DNA of 64,000 nt from Enhydrobacter aerosaccus (lineage in GTDB: Bacteria; Pseudomonadota; Alphaproteobacteria; Reyranellales; Reyranellaceae), in assembly GCF_900167455.1 (NCBI RefSeq), contig NZ_FUWJ01000001.1, positions 1-64,000 of the forward strand. Direction: 5' to 3'. The translations under genes were made by a program, and so were the position numbers. The notes beneath the pieces are model-generated. The model was not told the DNA's origin. It searched no databases and saw only the letters and a program-made list of their open reading frames with translations. Shown in pieces: positions 45,037 through 53,694 of this stretch. Each line of letters begins with the position of its first letter. Positions within the stretch are counted from its first letter, which is position 1.

Positions 45037-46218
45037 CTACTCGACCTTGGTGACTTCCAGGACTCGCACCGGTTTGCCGGGCTCCTTCGCGATCCAGACG
45101 GGGGCTTTGTTGCAGCGGTGATCCGTCTCGGTGCAGGTGATGCCTGCCCCATACACGTCGGTTGGGAAGTTCGTCAGGTGATTGAGGGCGGCCACCAGTT
45201 TTTCACGAGTGAGATCTCGGCCAGCACGCTTGAGTGCCTCGACCATGACCTGCGCACTGCCGATCCCAAACAGGTTGAACACCGACAGACGGTCGCCCGA
45301 AAACTTGGTCTCGATCGCCTTGCGCCACTTGTCCATGGCAGGATCTTCCGGCGTGTAGCGCACCATCGAAATGGTTCTGAAAAGCGCGGTGGCTCCAGGT
45401 GAACCAACCTGTTCTTCGAAGGCGGCGGGGTCGGCGATGCCGGTCTGGCCAATGGCCAGCGGCTTGTAGCCCAATTTCTGCGCATCGCGCATGAAGATGG
45501 CGGCGGGCTTGGGGTAGAGGACGATGAGGACTGCATCCGCATTGGCCGCCTTGAGTCGCAGGACCTGAGCCGTCGCGTCATTGGCGTCGGGCGCCATCTC
45601 CTCATCTGCAACCGGTGTTATGCCTCTTTTCTTGAAGGCTTCCATCAACGGGGTATAGCGAGCCCGACCCCAAGCATCGCGCATGGAAATGACGGCAATA
45701 CGCTTGGCCTTCTGCGAAATCGCGTAGAGGAGCTGCGCTTCGCTTTCGATGGTCGAGGTAAGCGCTGCGCTGAAGATCGTGGGAGAAACCGGTGTCGTGA
45801 TTCCATCATGTACAGACGCCATCACGACCAGCGGGATTTTTGCCTCGTCGAGAGCATCCCGGGCAGCAAATGTGGCGTTGCTGCAGCCGCCGCCGATCAG
45901 GGCAAAGACATTGTCTTCGGAGATCAGCTTCTTCACCGCGCCGATTGCAGCTGCCGGATCGCAGCGGTCGTCTTCTCGAACCAGCTGAAGTTTACGGCCG
46001 TTGACACCCCCGGCAGCATTGACCTCGTCGAAGACCGCCTCGATGCCGTTCATTGGCAGCTTGCCGTAAAGGTAGCCCGGGCCGGTGAGGGCTCCGAACG
46101 AGCCGATCCGGATCGTATCTGCGGTCACGCCCGGAACCTGTGCCGCACTGGTCTGTGCGATAGCGACGGACGCCAGCAGGCTGATGACCGCGAGCTGAAC
46201 CCCTTGTTTCACTGCCAT
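45037..46218 (-). CDS. Periplasmic binding protein of the Liv-type importer
   Basis: The 393-residue protein has a signal peptide (VQLAVISLLASVAIAQTSAA). A type I periplasmic fold follows with IRIGSFGALTGPGYLYGKLP, EVNAAGGVNGRKLQLVREDD, CDPAAAIGAVKKLISEDNVF and ALIGGGCSNATFAARDALDE. LivK-like proteins bind branched-chain amino acids, amides, urea or aromatic acids; the conserved residues do not decide. It heads the importer operon. The 131 bases before it form a divergent promoter with the crotonase-hydantoinase operon, including a palindromic operator candidate. Confidence 0.93.
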   Translation of the reverse strand: MAVKQGVQLAVISLLASVAIAQTSAAQVPGVTADTIRIGSFGALTGPGYLYGKLPMNGIEAVFDEVNAAGGVNGRKLQLVREDDRCDPAAAIGAVKKLISEDNVFALIGGGCSNATFAARDALDEAKIPLVVMASVHDGITTPVSPTIFSAALTSTIESEAQLLYAISQKAKRIAVISMRDAWGRARYTPLMEAFKKRGITPVADEEMAPDANDATAQVLRLKAANADAVLIVLYPKPAAIFMRDAQKLGYKPLAIGQTGIADPAAFEEQVGSPGATALFRTISMVRYTPEDPAMDKWRKAIETKFSGDRLSVFNLFGIGSAQVMVEALKRAGRDLTREKLVAALNHLTNFPTDVYGAGITCTETDHRCNKAPVWIAKEPGKPVRVLEVTKVE

Positions 46219-46295
46219 AACCCCCTCCGCTCAAGGTCTGCAGACATCCCTGGAAGGCCTGAAGCAACTTCCATTCCCTTGTCGGCAGCCAGTCG

Positions 46296-46310
46296 TGTAT
46301 ACAGTACACA
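46296..46310. promoter_or_regulatory. Candidate GntR/FCD operator in the divergent promoter
   Basis: TGTATAC-A-GTACACA is a 15-base inverted repeat with one mismatch between its arms, lying 78 bases upstream of the binding-protein start and 40 bases upstream of the crotonase start. FadR-subfamily GntR regulators often bind such T-G-T-A-T-A-C type dyads, and one is encoded in the operon at 52914-53678. One dimer here could control both operons. Assignment is inference. Confidence 0.5.
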
Positions 46311-46349
46311 AGTTCGCCAACCTATCAACCATGCAGACAGGGTGAATAC

Positions 46350-47141
46350 GTGGCCAATCTTGCCGCAGAGATTTTGGTCAAGACCGTCGAAGGGATTGCC
46401 ACCGTAACGCTCAACCGTCCCGCAAAGCGCAACGCGGTTTCGCTGGCGATGTGGAGTCGCCTCGCGGAGATCTTCTCCGACTTCGGGCGACAAGATGGAC
46501 CTCGGGCCGCGATATTGACCGGAGCGGGTGGCCACTTCTGCGCTGGCGCCGATATCTCGGAGTTCCCGACGGTTCGCGCCAATGCAGCTATGGGCAAGAT
46601 ATATGAGGAGGCTGCAGACGCCGCGACACGCGCCGTACGTGATTGCCCGGTTCCAACAATTGCGGCCATCTCTGGCTATGCGATGGGCGGCGGATGCGGC
46701 CTCGCGCTCGCTTGCGACTTCCGGATCGGAGATGCAAGCGCGCGGATGGGCATTCCTGCGGCCCGGCTTGGCATTGTCTATGGTCCCCTGGACTGCTCGC
46801 TCCTGCTGCGGCAGGTCGGGCTCTCCAATGCCAAGCGCATACTGTTTTCCGGCCGGGCCTTCGACGTCGAAGACTGTCGTCAACTCGGCCTGCTCGACAT
46901 GGTGTCAGAGCAGGGTAGTGCACTGGAGGCAGCGCATGCCTTCGCAAGCGATCTGTCCAAGAACGCTCCCCTGTCGCTTGCCGGCGCAAAGCTTGTCCTT
47001 GAGGCGCTGTCCTCTGGAACGGCTGAAGGGCGTGCTGGCGAGATCGAAACTGCGATCGCCCGCGCCATGGACAGTGAAGATTATCGCGAGGGTGCATCGG
47101 CCTTCACCGAAAAGCGGTCACCCCGATTCCTGGGGCGCTGA
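46350..47141 (+). CDS. Enoyl-CoA hydratase/isomerase (crotonase) family protein
   Basis: The 263-residue protein starts at GTG 46350. Crotonase features are VTLNRPAKRNAVSLAMWSRL, the oxyanion-hole loop GAGGHFCAGADISEF and ISGYAMGGGCGLALACDFRI, then ASARMGIPAARLGIVYGPLD. Canonical hydratases have Pro-Glu at the position of IPAARLGI here, so the first catalytic Glu is absent. Reaction type (isomerase, hydrolase, lyase) is therefore open. It begins the operon with HyuA, whose alternative start at 47141 overlaps its stop. A CoA-bound product of the ring-opening enzymes may be its substrate. Confidence 0.88.
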   Translation: MANLAAEILVKTVEGIATVTLNRPAKRNAVSLAMWSRLAEIFSDFGRQDGPRAAILTGAGGHFCAGADISEFPTVRANAAMGKIYEEAADAATRAVRDCPVPTIAAISGYAMGGGCGLALACDFRIGDASARMGIPAARLGIVYGPLDCSLLLRQVGLSNAKRILFSGRAFDVEDCRQLGLLDMVSEQGSALEAAHAFASDLSKNAPLSLAGAKLVLEALSSGTAEGRAGEIETAIARAMDSEDYREGASAFTEKRSPRFLGR

Positions 47142-47170
47142 TGAATGCAGAATTTGGGAGTGGCAAAACG

Positions 47171-49201
47171 ATGAACTGGCTGGGCGTCGACGTTGGCGGC
47201 ACGTTCACCGATCTGGTCCTCATGGATCGAGGGAGTGGCCGTCTTCAGATCCTGAAAACGCCTTCGACGCCTGCGGATCAGTCGGAAGGCATATTGGCCG
47301 GTATCGAGAAACTGTCGCTCGAGCCGGATGATCTGGAGCGCATCGTTCACGGGACGACGGTCGCGACCAATACGGCACTGGAGAGCGATGGCGCCAATCT
47401 GGCCGTGCTGGCGACCCGGGGCCATGGCGACGTGCTTGTCGTCGGCCGAGGCAATCGCATGATCATCTATAATATAAAGGCGCCGCCAAACCGGCCGCTG
47501 GTCGCGCGCTCCCGATGCTTCGAAGTGCGCGAACGACTAAGAGCCGACGGCAGTGTCGTTACCGCACTCGACGAGAACGACGTTGCCGAGATCGGTCGTC
47601 GCCTGGCCGAGAGCGGCGTCGAAGCCGTCGCGGTTTGCTTTCTTCATTCCTATGCCAATGCCGATCACGAGCGGAAGGCGGCCGAGATCCTGGCCCGTCA
47701 CCTGCCGGATGCGGTGATTACAACCTCGTCGGAGGTGTTGCCGGAATATCGGGAATACGAGCGCTTCTCGACCACGGCGCTCAACGCCTATGTCGCGCCG
47801 CGCATGCGCCGGTATCTTGGCGAGTTACGCAACCGGTTGGGCAGCGCCGGTATTGCGGCACCTCTTTCCATCATGACGTCGAACGGCGGAACACTGCCCG
47901 CCGAGCGCGTGGAATCGATGCCGGTACTGTCGATGTTGTCCGGGCCGGCCGCGGGGGTAATCGCTGCCGGTTTCATCGGGCATGCCGCAGGTTTCCCCGA
48001 CATCATTACCTGCGACATGGGCGGTACATCGACTGATGTCTGCATGGTGCGCGGCGGTGAATTCGGTATGACGACCGAAGGCCGTGTCGCGGCATTTCCG
48101 GTGAAGATCCGACAGATCGACATCAATACCGTCGGCGCCGGGGGCGGAAGCATCGCCGCTGTCTCCGGCGGCTTCCTGACTGTCGGACCGCGTTCGGCAA
48201 AGGCATATCCAGGGCCGGTCTGCTTCGACCGCGGCGGCACCGAACCGACCGTAACGGATGCCAACGTCGCCCTTGGGCGGCTCGGCGTCGATCAGCTTCT
48301 GGGCGGTGAGATCCGCCTCGATCGCGCGGCCGCGGTGGCGGCGGTGGAACGTCTTGGCGCCAAGCTCGGGCTTCCGGCAGAGCGGATGGCAGAGGGAATC
48401 CTGCGCATTGCCGTTGCCTCGATGGCGGGGGCGATCAAGGAAGTGTCGGTATTGCGCGGAATCGATCCGCGCGATTTTGCGCTCTTGGCCTATGGCGGAG
48501 CCGGGCCGCTGCAAGCAGCGGCAATAGCCGACGAACTGGGCATGCGCACAGTGGTGGTGCCGCCCATGCCCGGCAACTTCTCGGCCTTCGGGCTGTTGGT
48601 GGCCGACGTGCGCCGCGACTTCGTCCGTACCAGGGTGGCGACGATCGACAGGCTCGATCCGGCGGAGGTGCGGGAGATGCTCGCCGGCCTGGTGGCCCTG
48701 GGCGATGAGGAACTGGAAGCCGCCGGCTTCCCTTCGGACAAACGACGCTTCGCCGCAACTCTCGACATGCGCTATTCGGGACAGTCCTTCGAACTCTCGG
48801 TTCCTGTCGAGGTGGACTTTACCGACATGGCGAAGCTCGTGACGAGCTTTGAGACCGTGTACCGGACTCGCTATGGCGGCACGACCGGAGCGCCCATCGA
48901 AATCGTGAGCTACCGCGTGGCTGCTTGGGGACTGGCTGACAAACCCGGTCTGCCGCCGGTGGAAGCATGCGGCACGACGATGGACGGCGCCCGGCGGGGA
49001 GTGCGCCCTGTGATATTTGACGACGTGGCGCATGTCGCTCCGATTGTGGATCGTGAGCGAATGCCGCCCAACCTGGCGATCGATGGTCCGGCTGTCATCG
49101 AAGAGGCCGGGTCATCGACGGTGGTCCCGCCAGGCTGGTCCGCCGAGCGTGACCGGGTGGGATGCCTCGTGCTGCGGCGGCGCGGAGGAGACCTCCAATG
49201 A
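47171..49201 (+). CDS. Hydantoinase/oxoprolinase family subunit A (HyuA-like)
   Basis: The protein opens WLGVDVGGTFTDLVLMDRGS, the ASKHA-type ATP-binding motif of HyuA. It continues with VHGTTVATNTALESDGANLA, CDMGGTSTDVCMVRGGEF, INTVGAGGGSIAAVSGGFL and LAYGGAGPLQAAAIADELGM. Length (676 aa) is normal. HyuA with HyuB forms ATP-dependent enzymes that open hydantoins, 5-oxoproline, caprolactam or carboxylate acetone and acetophenone. ATG 47171 was chosen because it begins the conserved motif and GGGAG precedes it; ATG 47141, coupled to the crotonase stop, is possible. The stop overlaps the HyuB start (ATGA). Confidence 0.93.
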   Translation: MNWLGVDVGGTFTDLVLMDRGSGRLQILKTPSTPADQSEGILAGIEKLSLEPDDLERIVHGTTVATNTALESDGANLAVLATRGHGDVLVVGRGNRMIIYNIKAPPNRPLVARSRCFEVRERLRADGSVVTALDENDVAEIGRRLAESGVEAVAVCFLHSYANADHERKAAEILARHLPDAVITTSSEVLPEYREYERFSTTALNAYVAPRMRRYLGELRNRLGSAGIAAPLSIMTSNGGTLPAERVESMPVLSMLSGPAAGVIAAGFIGHAAGFPDIITCDMGGTSTDVCMVRGGEFGMTTEGRVAAFPVKIRQIDINTVGAGGGSIAAVSGGFLTVGPRSAKAYPGPVCFDRGGTEPTVTDANVALGRLGVDQLLGGEIRLDRAAAVAAVERLGAKLGLPAERMAEGILRIAVASMAGAIKEVSVLRGIDPRDFALLAYGGAGPLQAAAIADELGMRTVVVPPMPGNFSAFGLLVADVRRDFVRTRVATIDRLDPAEVREMLAGLVALGDEELEAAGFPSDKRRFAATLDMRYSGQSFELSVPVEVDFTDMAKLVTSFETVYRTRYGGTTGAPIEIVSYRVAAWGLADKPGLPPVEACGTTMDGARRGVRPVIFDDVAHVAPIVDRERMPPNLAIDGPAVIEEAGSSTVVPPGWSAERDRVGCLVLRRRGGDLQ

Positions 49202-51252
49202 GCATCGATCCGATTACTCTCGAAGTCCTGACGCAGGGGCTCATCTCCATTGTGCGTGAGATGCGTGCGACCGTTTGCCGGACGGCGAGCTCGGTTGCGA
49301 TCTATGATGCGAAGGATTTCTCATGCGGCCTCTTCGCGCCGGACAGCCAGGTCGTGGCGCAGTCGGAAGATATTGGATCGCATGTCGTGCCGCTGCCGTG
49401 GTCCGTACGATCGGCGATGGACAAGTTGGGCGGCGATATCGCGCCAGGGGACGTTATCCTGTCGAACGATCCCTACACCGGCGGTACCCATCTCAATGAC
49501 GTGACCATCATCTTCCCGGTATTCGCAGGCGATCGGCTGATCTTCTTTCCGGCGGTTCGTGCGCACTGGGCCGATGTCGGGGGCATGGTGCCGGGAAGCA
49601 TGTCCGGCAAGGCGACGGAGATCTATCAGGAGGGAGTCCGTATCCCGCCAATCAAGATCCAGGAGCGCGGCCGCTTCAATCAGGCCGCGTTGGATATTCT
49701 GCTTTCGAACATGCGGGTGCCGGAGGAGCGCCTTGGTGACCTGGAAGCGAGCCTGGCGTCCTGCCGTGTTGCCGAGAAGAGAATCCACGAGATCTGCGCG
49801 CGCTGGGGTGTGGATACGCTGCTCGAGGCCGTGCGTTTGGACCTCGATCGCTCCGAGGCGCGGATGCGTGCCTGCATCGCCGACCTTCCGGATGGGACCT
49901 ATCGCTACGAGGACTATCTGGAAACCTACATGGACGGCACTTTCGAGCCGTTGCTTCTGCCGCTCGCGCTCACCGTCACGGGCGATCGAATGCTGGCCGA
50001 TTTCACCGGCGCATCACCGCAGGTGCCTTTCCCCGTCAACTCGACGGCAGCCGTCACGGCTGCATCGGTCTTCATCGCCGTGAAGTCGATCTTCGATCCC
50101 GCCGCACCCCTGAACCAGGGTTCCTTCCGACCCATCGAGGTCATCGCACCTCCCGCGTCGATCGTAAACGTACAGCGACCCGCTCCGGCAGGGTCCCACG
50201 GCGAGATTCGCAAGCGTGTCATCGCCACGATGGTCGGCGCCCTGTCGCAAGTGGTCCCTGATCTTGTGGCCGGTGATCTTTGCCGAACATCCTTTCACAA
50301 CCTGATCGGCGGATACGACGCAAAGCGTCAACGCGAATGGGTCCACTACGAATGGTCGGCCGGCGGCAATGGCGCATTCCGTGAAAGCGACGGGCCAAGC
50401 GCGATGGCAACCATCGACTGGGGCGATCTCGTAACGGTGCAATCAACGGAAGTCATCGAGACGCGCATGCCCCTCATGGTCGAGACATCGCGGCTCGCCA
50501 TCGACTCGGGCGGAGCCGGCACAACCCGAGGAGGGCTCTCCATGCAGCGCTCGATCAAGGTCCTCGCGAGCGGCGCGCGCTATTCGCTGCTGTCCGATGG
50601 AGCCGTTGTCCCGGCGTTTGGCGTTCTGGGAGGGCTTTCCGGCGTACAGGTCGGGGCCTGGCTCGAAAGTGACGGGACCATCGAGAGTTTCGATACACCG
50701 GGCAAGGTCGCCGGACATCCGGTGGGCGACGGCAGTGTCGTGGTGATTCGGTCGGCGGGCGGCGGTGGCTATGGCGATCCGCTGCAGCGCGATCCAGCTC
50801 ACGTCGCCGAGGACGTAAGCGAAGGCTATGTCTCCCGACAGGCCGCTCATGACCTTTACGGAGTGGTACTCGGGCCGAAGGGCGAGGTTGATCGGCGTAC
50901 GACCAATGCCCTGAGAAAGCGATTGGGCGAAGCACGCTTCTCCCTGCCGGCGGTCCTGACCGCTGATTCGTATGAGAGCGGCGCCGTCAGCAAGCGGCGG
51001 GTTTGTCGCCTGCATCCGAAAGACGCAGCCGCGGCGGGCCTTCAGGCCGACGACCTGGTCGAGATTGATTCCCGTCGCGCTGCACCCCTTAGGGCGTGGC
51101 TGCGCATCGATCCGTCGACTGCCCCGGGGACCGTGCCGATTGATGACGCCGGCCTGGCGATATTGAAAGCGACCCCGGGGGATCGGTTGGAGATTCGGAG
51201 TATCGCAACCGTCGTCATGCCCCAGATCCGTCTCGCCGAGGCAGCCGAATGA
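49198..51252 (+). CDS. Hydantoinase/oxoprolinase family subunit B (HyuB-like)
   Basis: This 684-residue partner starts MSIDPITLEVLTQGLISIVR, the standard HyuB opening. It shows TASSVAIYDAKDFSCGLFAP, VILSNDPYTGGTHLNDVTII, HWADVGGMVPGSMSGKATEI and GSHGEIRKRVIATMVGALSQ. After the usual GGGGYGDPLQRDPAHVAEDV end of HyuB comes an extra region of about 100 residues (RRVCRLHPKDAAAAGLQADD and onward). That region resembles the small C-terminal subunit (HyuC-type) found in some acetone/acetophenone carboxylase-like systems. The extension is worth comparing. Its stop overlaps the epimerase start as ATGA. Confidence 0.92.
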   Translation: MSIDPITLEVLTQGLISIVREMRATVCRTASSVAIYDAKDFSCGLFAPDSQVVAQSEDIGSHVVPLPWSVRSAMDKLGGDIAPGDVILSNDPYTGGTHLNDVTIIFPVFAGDRLIFFPAVRAHWADVGGMVPGSMSGKATEIYQEGVRIPPIKIQERGRFNQAALDILLSNMRVPEERLGDLEASLASCRVAEKRIHEICARWGVDTLLEAVRLDLDRSEARMRACIADLPDGTYRYEDYLETYMDGTFEPLLLPLALTVTGDRMLADFTGASPQVPFPVNSTAAVTAASVFIAVKSIFDPAAPLNQGSFRPIEVIAPPASIVNVQRPAPAGSHGEIRKRVIATMVGALSQVVPDLVAGDLCRTSFHNLIGGYDAKRQREWVHYEWSAGGNGAFRESDGPSAMATIDWGDLVTVQSTEVIETRMPLMVETSRLAIDSGGAGTTRGGLSMQRSIKVLASGARYSLLSDGAVVPAFGVLGGLSGVQVGAWLESDGTIESFDTPGKVAGHPVGDGSVVVIRSAGGGGYGDPLQRDPAHVAEDVSEGYVSRQAAHDLYGVVLGPKGEVDRRTTNALRKRLGEARFSLPAVLTADSYESGAVSKRRVCRLHPKDAAAAGLQADDLVEIDSRRAAPLRAWLRIDPSTAPGTVPIDDAGLAILKATPGDRLEIRSIATVVMPQIRLAEAAE

Positions 51253-52187
51253 AGGACGGCGCTGTACTTGTCACCGGCGTGGGCGGCCTCATCGGTGCGG
51301 CGGTCCTTCGCAGGCTGGTGGCAGAAGGTGTTTCCGTCGTCGCCTCGGATCGATCGCCGCCACCCGGCATCGACCTCGAGGGACACGGCATACCGTTCTT
51401 GACTCACGACCTGCCGGATCCCGCGCGCTGGCATGAGGCGATCTTGCGGTTTGGCATTCGCCGCGTCGTGCATGCCGGCGGGATTTCGGGGCCCATGGTC
51501 TTGCCTGACAATCCGAGTCGCGTCTGCGATGTGAACTTATCCGGGCTGGCCGCACTGCTGGAAGCCGCGCGCCTGCACCGGCTGGGTCGCATCGTCTGGT
51601 TCTCCTCGATCATGGCTTATGGGCAGCGGTCCGACCTGCTGCCGGTCGTCGAGGATGAACCGCTGCGCCCGCATACGGTCTATGGTGCGACCAAAGCTGC
51701 GGGGGAGGCCCTGATCCACGCGTATCATCTGGAGCATGGCGTCGATGCCGTCGCTTTCAGGGTCGCCTCCTGTTACGGCCCCGGACGTACGACTTCGTGC
51801 CTCATCCGCACCCTTGTCGAGGACGGTCTCGCCGGCCGACCGACCATCGTTGCTCCTGCCGTAGGGGTGACTCGGCAGCATATCTTCGTCGGGGACGTCG
51901 TGGCGGCTGTCCGCGCCGCACTGGATGCGGAGACACTCGATCGGCGTATCTACAATATTGGTCCGGGGATTTCGCAAGACCTGCAGGAGATATTGGAGCA
52001 GGTGCGCGAGGCCGTGCCGACGGCGACGATCGAAATCGATCCCAAGGGACTTGCTTGGAACACCTTCGGCCTTGGCCCTCTCGCGATCGATGCCGCACGC
52101 CGCGATTTCGGCTTCGTGCCGACGGTGCCGCTCGCCCAAGGAGCGATTGCGACGCGTAACTGGGTTCTGGAGCGCACTGGATCATGA
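51249..52187 (+). CDS. NAD-dependent epimerase/dehydratase (extended SDR)
   Basis: The 312-residue protein has the Rossmann motif VLVTGVGGLIGAAVLRRL, the Ser/Tyr/Lys site WFSSIMAYG (Ser in VWFSS) and VYGATKAAGE (Tyr145, Lys149), and a C-terminal substrate region with ITRQHIFVGDVVAAVRAAL-like arrangement (GVTRQHIFVGDVVAAVRAAL). It would act on a sugar nucleotide or an open-chain hydroxy or keto acid. Its location in a hydantoinase operon, with ATGA overlaps on both sides, suggests a catabolic rather than cell-surface role. Confidence 0.88.
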   Translation: MKDGAVLVTGVGGLIGAAVLRRLVAEGVSVVASDRSPPPGIDLEGHGIPFLTHDLPDPARWHEAILRFGIRRVVHAGGISGPMVLPDNPSRVCDVNLSGLAALLEAARLHRLGRIVWFSSIMAYGQRSDLLPVVEDEPLRPHTVYGATKAAGEALIHAYHLEHGVDAVAFRVASCYGPGRTTSCLIRTLVEDGLAGRPTIVAPAVGVTRQHIFVGDVVAAVRAALDAETLDRRIYNIGPGISQDLQEILEQVREAVPTATIEIDPKGLAWNTFGLGPLAIDAARRDFGFVPTVPLAQGAIATRNWVLERTGS

Positions 52188-52927
52188 CGCTCGCTGACGA
52201 TCTCGATTTCCATAGCCGCCGCATACTTATAACCGGTGCGGCCAACGGCTTCGGTGCGGCAATGGCCGGTCTTTTCCATGCCGCCGGTGCCGACCTGGTA
52301 TTGGCTGACATCGAAGATCAGCCACTCGCTGAGGTCGCGCAGCGTTGCGGTAATGCCGAGGTCCATGTTTACGATCAGGCGGATCCTGCTTCCGTCGGGT
52401 CGCTTGCCGAGGCGGCTGGAGCCGTAGATATCCTGATCAACAATGCTGGTGTCCTGGTGGCAAAGCCGCTGCTCGATACAGGCCTCGAGGAGATGCGACG
52501 GGTGATCGATGTCGATCTGATCGGTGCGGTGCGGCTGATGCAGCTCGTCGGTGCCGGCATGGTCAGGCGTCGTCAGGGGGTGATCCTCTCGATCGGGTCG
52601 CAGACCGCCTTTTCGGGCGGAGAGAATCGAGCCATATATGCCGCCGCCAAGGCCGCGATTTCGCAGGTGACGAAGGCCGCTGCCGTGGAATGGGGCCCCC
52701 ATGGCGTTCGGGTTCTGTGTCTGGCCCCAGGACGATCGCTAACACGACTTTCCCGTCAGACCGTGAAGGAGGGGCAGTCGGGCGACAGGGGGCTGGCGCG
52801 TGTTCCCCTTGGGCGATGGGGAACTGCAGAGGAGATCGCCAAGCTGGCAATGTTCCTGGTGTCGGATGCGGCCTCTTATGTGACCGGCGAAACCGTCATT
52901 GCCGATGGTGGCTATGTCATTGGCTAA
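52184..52927 (+). CDS. Short-chain dehydrogenase/reductase (classical SDR)
   Basis: The 247-residue enzyme has the cofactor motif RILITGAANGFGAAMAGLF, DILINNAGVLV, Ser139 in ILSIGSQTAF, Tyr152 and Lys156 in IYAAAKAAISQ, and the ending YVTGETVIADGGYVIG. Asp42 after the second strand (LVLADIEDQ) predicts NAD over NADP. It overlaps the epimerase gene by ATGA. The GntR gene starts within its last 14 bases. It likely oxidises an alcohol intermediate of the pathway. Confidence 0.92.
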   Translation: MTLADDLDFHSRRILITGAANGFGAAMAGLFHAAGADLVLADIEDQPLAEVAQRCGNAEVHVYDQADPASVGSLAEAAGAVDILINNAGVLVAKPLLDTGLEEMRRVIDVDLIGAVRLMQLVGAGMVRRRQGVILSIGSQTAFSGGENRAIYAAAKAAISQVTKAAAVEWGPHGVRVLCLAPGRSLTRLSRQTVKEGQSGDRGLARVPLGRWGTAEEIAKLAMFLVSDAASYVTGETVIADGGYVIG

Positions 52928-53678
52928 GAAAGGCTCTTCCGTGGCCCCTTGGTCCACGAAGCCCGCTACAGCACCTGCCGGATTCCAACTTCCGTCCGTG
53001 ATTGCGATCGAGGTGGCGCGAGTGCTGTCGGATCGGATCGTGTTCCTCGAACTCGCCCCGGATACCCGCATTCTCGAAGAGGAGGTCGGAGCAAGCTTTG
53101 GCGTCAGCCGATCGCCCATTCGCGAAGTCTTTCGAATGCTCGAAGCGGACGGGCTCGTCGTTCGCACGGCACGCAAAGGAGTAAGGGTGACGCCCATGAG
53201 CCGGCGCGATCTCGACGAGGTCTACGCCTGCCGCGTTGGTCTCGAGGGGCTGGCCGCAGCGGAGGCCGCGCGCCACATCGACGACGAAGGCCGAAAGCAG
53301 GTCAAGGCCTTGATTGCCGGCATGGGACAGGCCTTCAAGGCGAAGGATGTTCCGACCTTCTTCAATCACAATGTCAGCTTCACGAGGGCGATCCATACGG
53401 CCTCGCAAAACCAGACCCTCATCCGCATCGTGGCTGGCATCGAGAAGCAGGCGATGCGCTACCGTTACCTGGCTCATCTGCAGTCGAGCGAGATGCTGTC
53501 GATGACGCTTGAAGGTCATAGCGGTGTTGCAGATGCGGTCCTGGCGGGGGATGTGCCTCTGGCACGGCGCAGGGCAGAGCAGCTCATGAGGCGCGCTCAT
53601 GATGTGATCGCAAAGGCGCTCTCCGAGTCCAGCTATGCCTTGCCCGGAGACAGCGGCGATACCTTCGAAGACTTGTAG
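52914..53678 (+). CDS. GntR-family regulator, FCD (FadR) subfamily
   Basis: The 254-residue protein has a winged helix (AIEVARVLSDRIVFLELAPD, ILEEEVGASFGVSRSPIREV, FRMLEADGLVVRTARKGVRV) followed by the all-helical FCD ligand-binding domain (YACRVGLEGLAAAEAARHID, FNHNVSFTRAIHTASQNQTL, GHSGVADAVLAGDVPLARRR). FCD proteins usually sense small carboxylates with a metal ion; the FNHNVSFTRAIH segment fits the metal site region. ATG 52914 overlaps the SDR gene and is preceded by GGTGG. It probably controls this operon and the divergent importer via the palindrome at 46296. Confidence 0.92.
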   Translation: MSLAKKGSSVAPWSTKPATAPAGFQLPSVIAIEVARVLSDRIVFLELAPDTRILEEEVGASFGVSRSPIREVFRMLEADGLVVRTARKGVRVTPMSRRDLDEVYACRVGLEGLAAAEAARHIDDEGRKQVKALIAGMGQAFKAKDVPTFFNHNVSFTRAIHTASQNQTLIRIVAGIEKQAMRYRYLAHLQSSEMLSMTLEGHSGVADAVLAGDVPLARRRAEQLMRRAHDVIAKALSESSYALPGDSGDTFEDL

Positions 53679-53694
53679 GGGAGGGAGGAGAGTG

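Noticed and set aside
47825-49033. A 402-codon minus-strand frame inside HyuA
   Set aside because: HyuA is unmistakable on the other strand; the His/Arg-rich reverse frame is a shadow.
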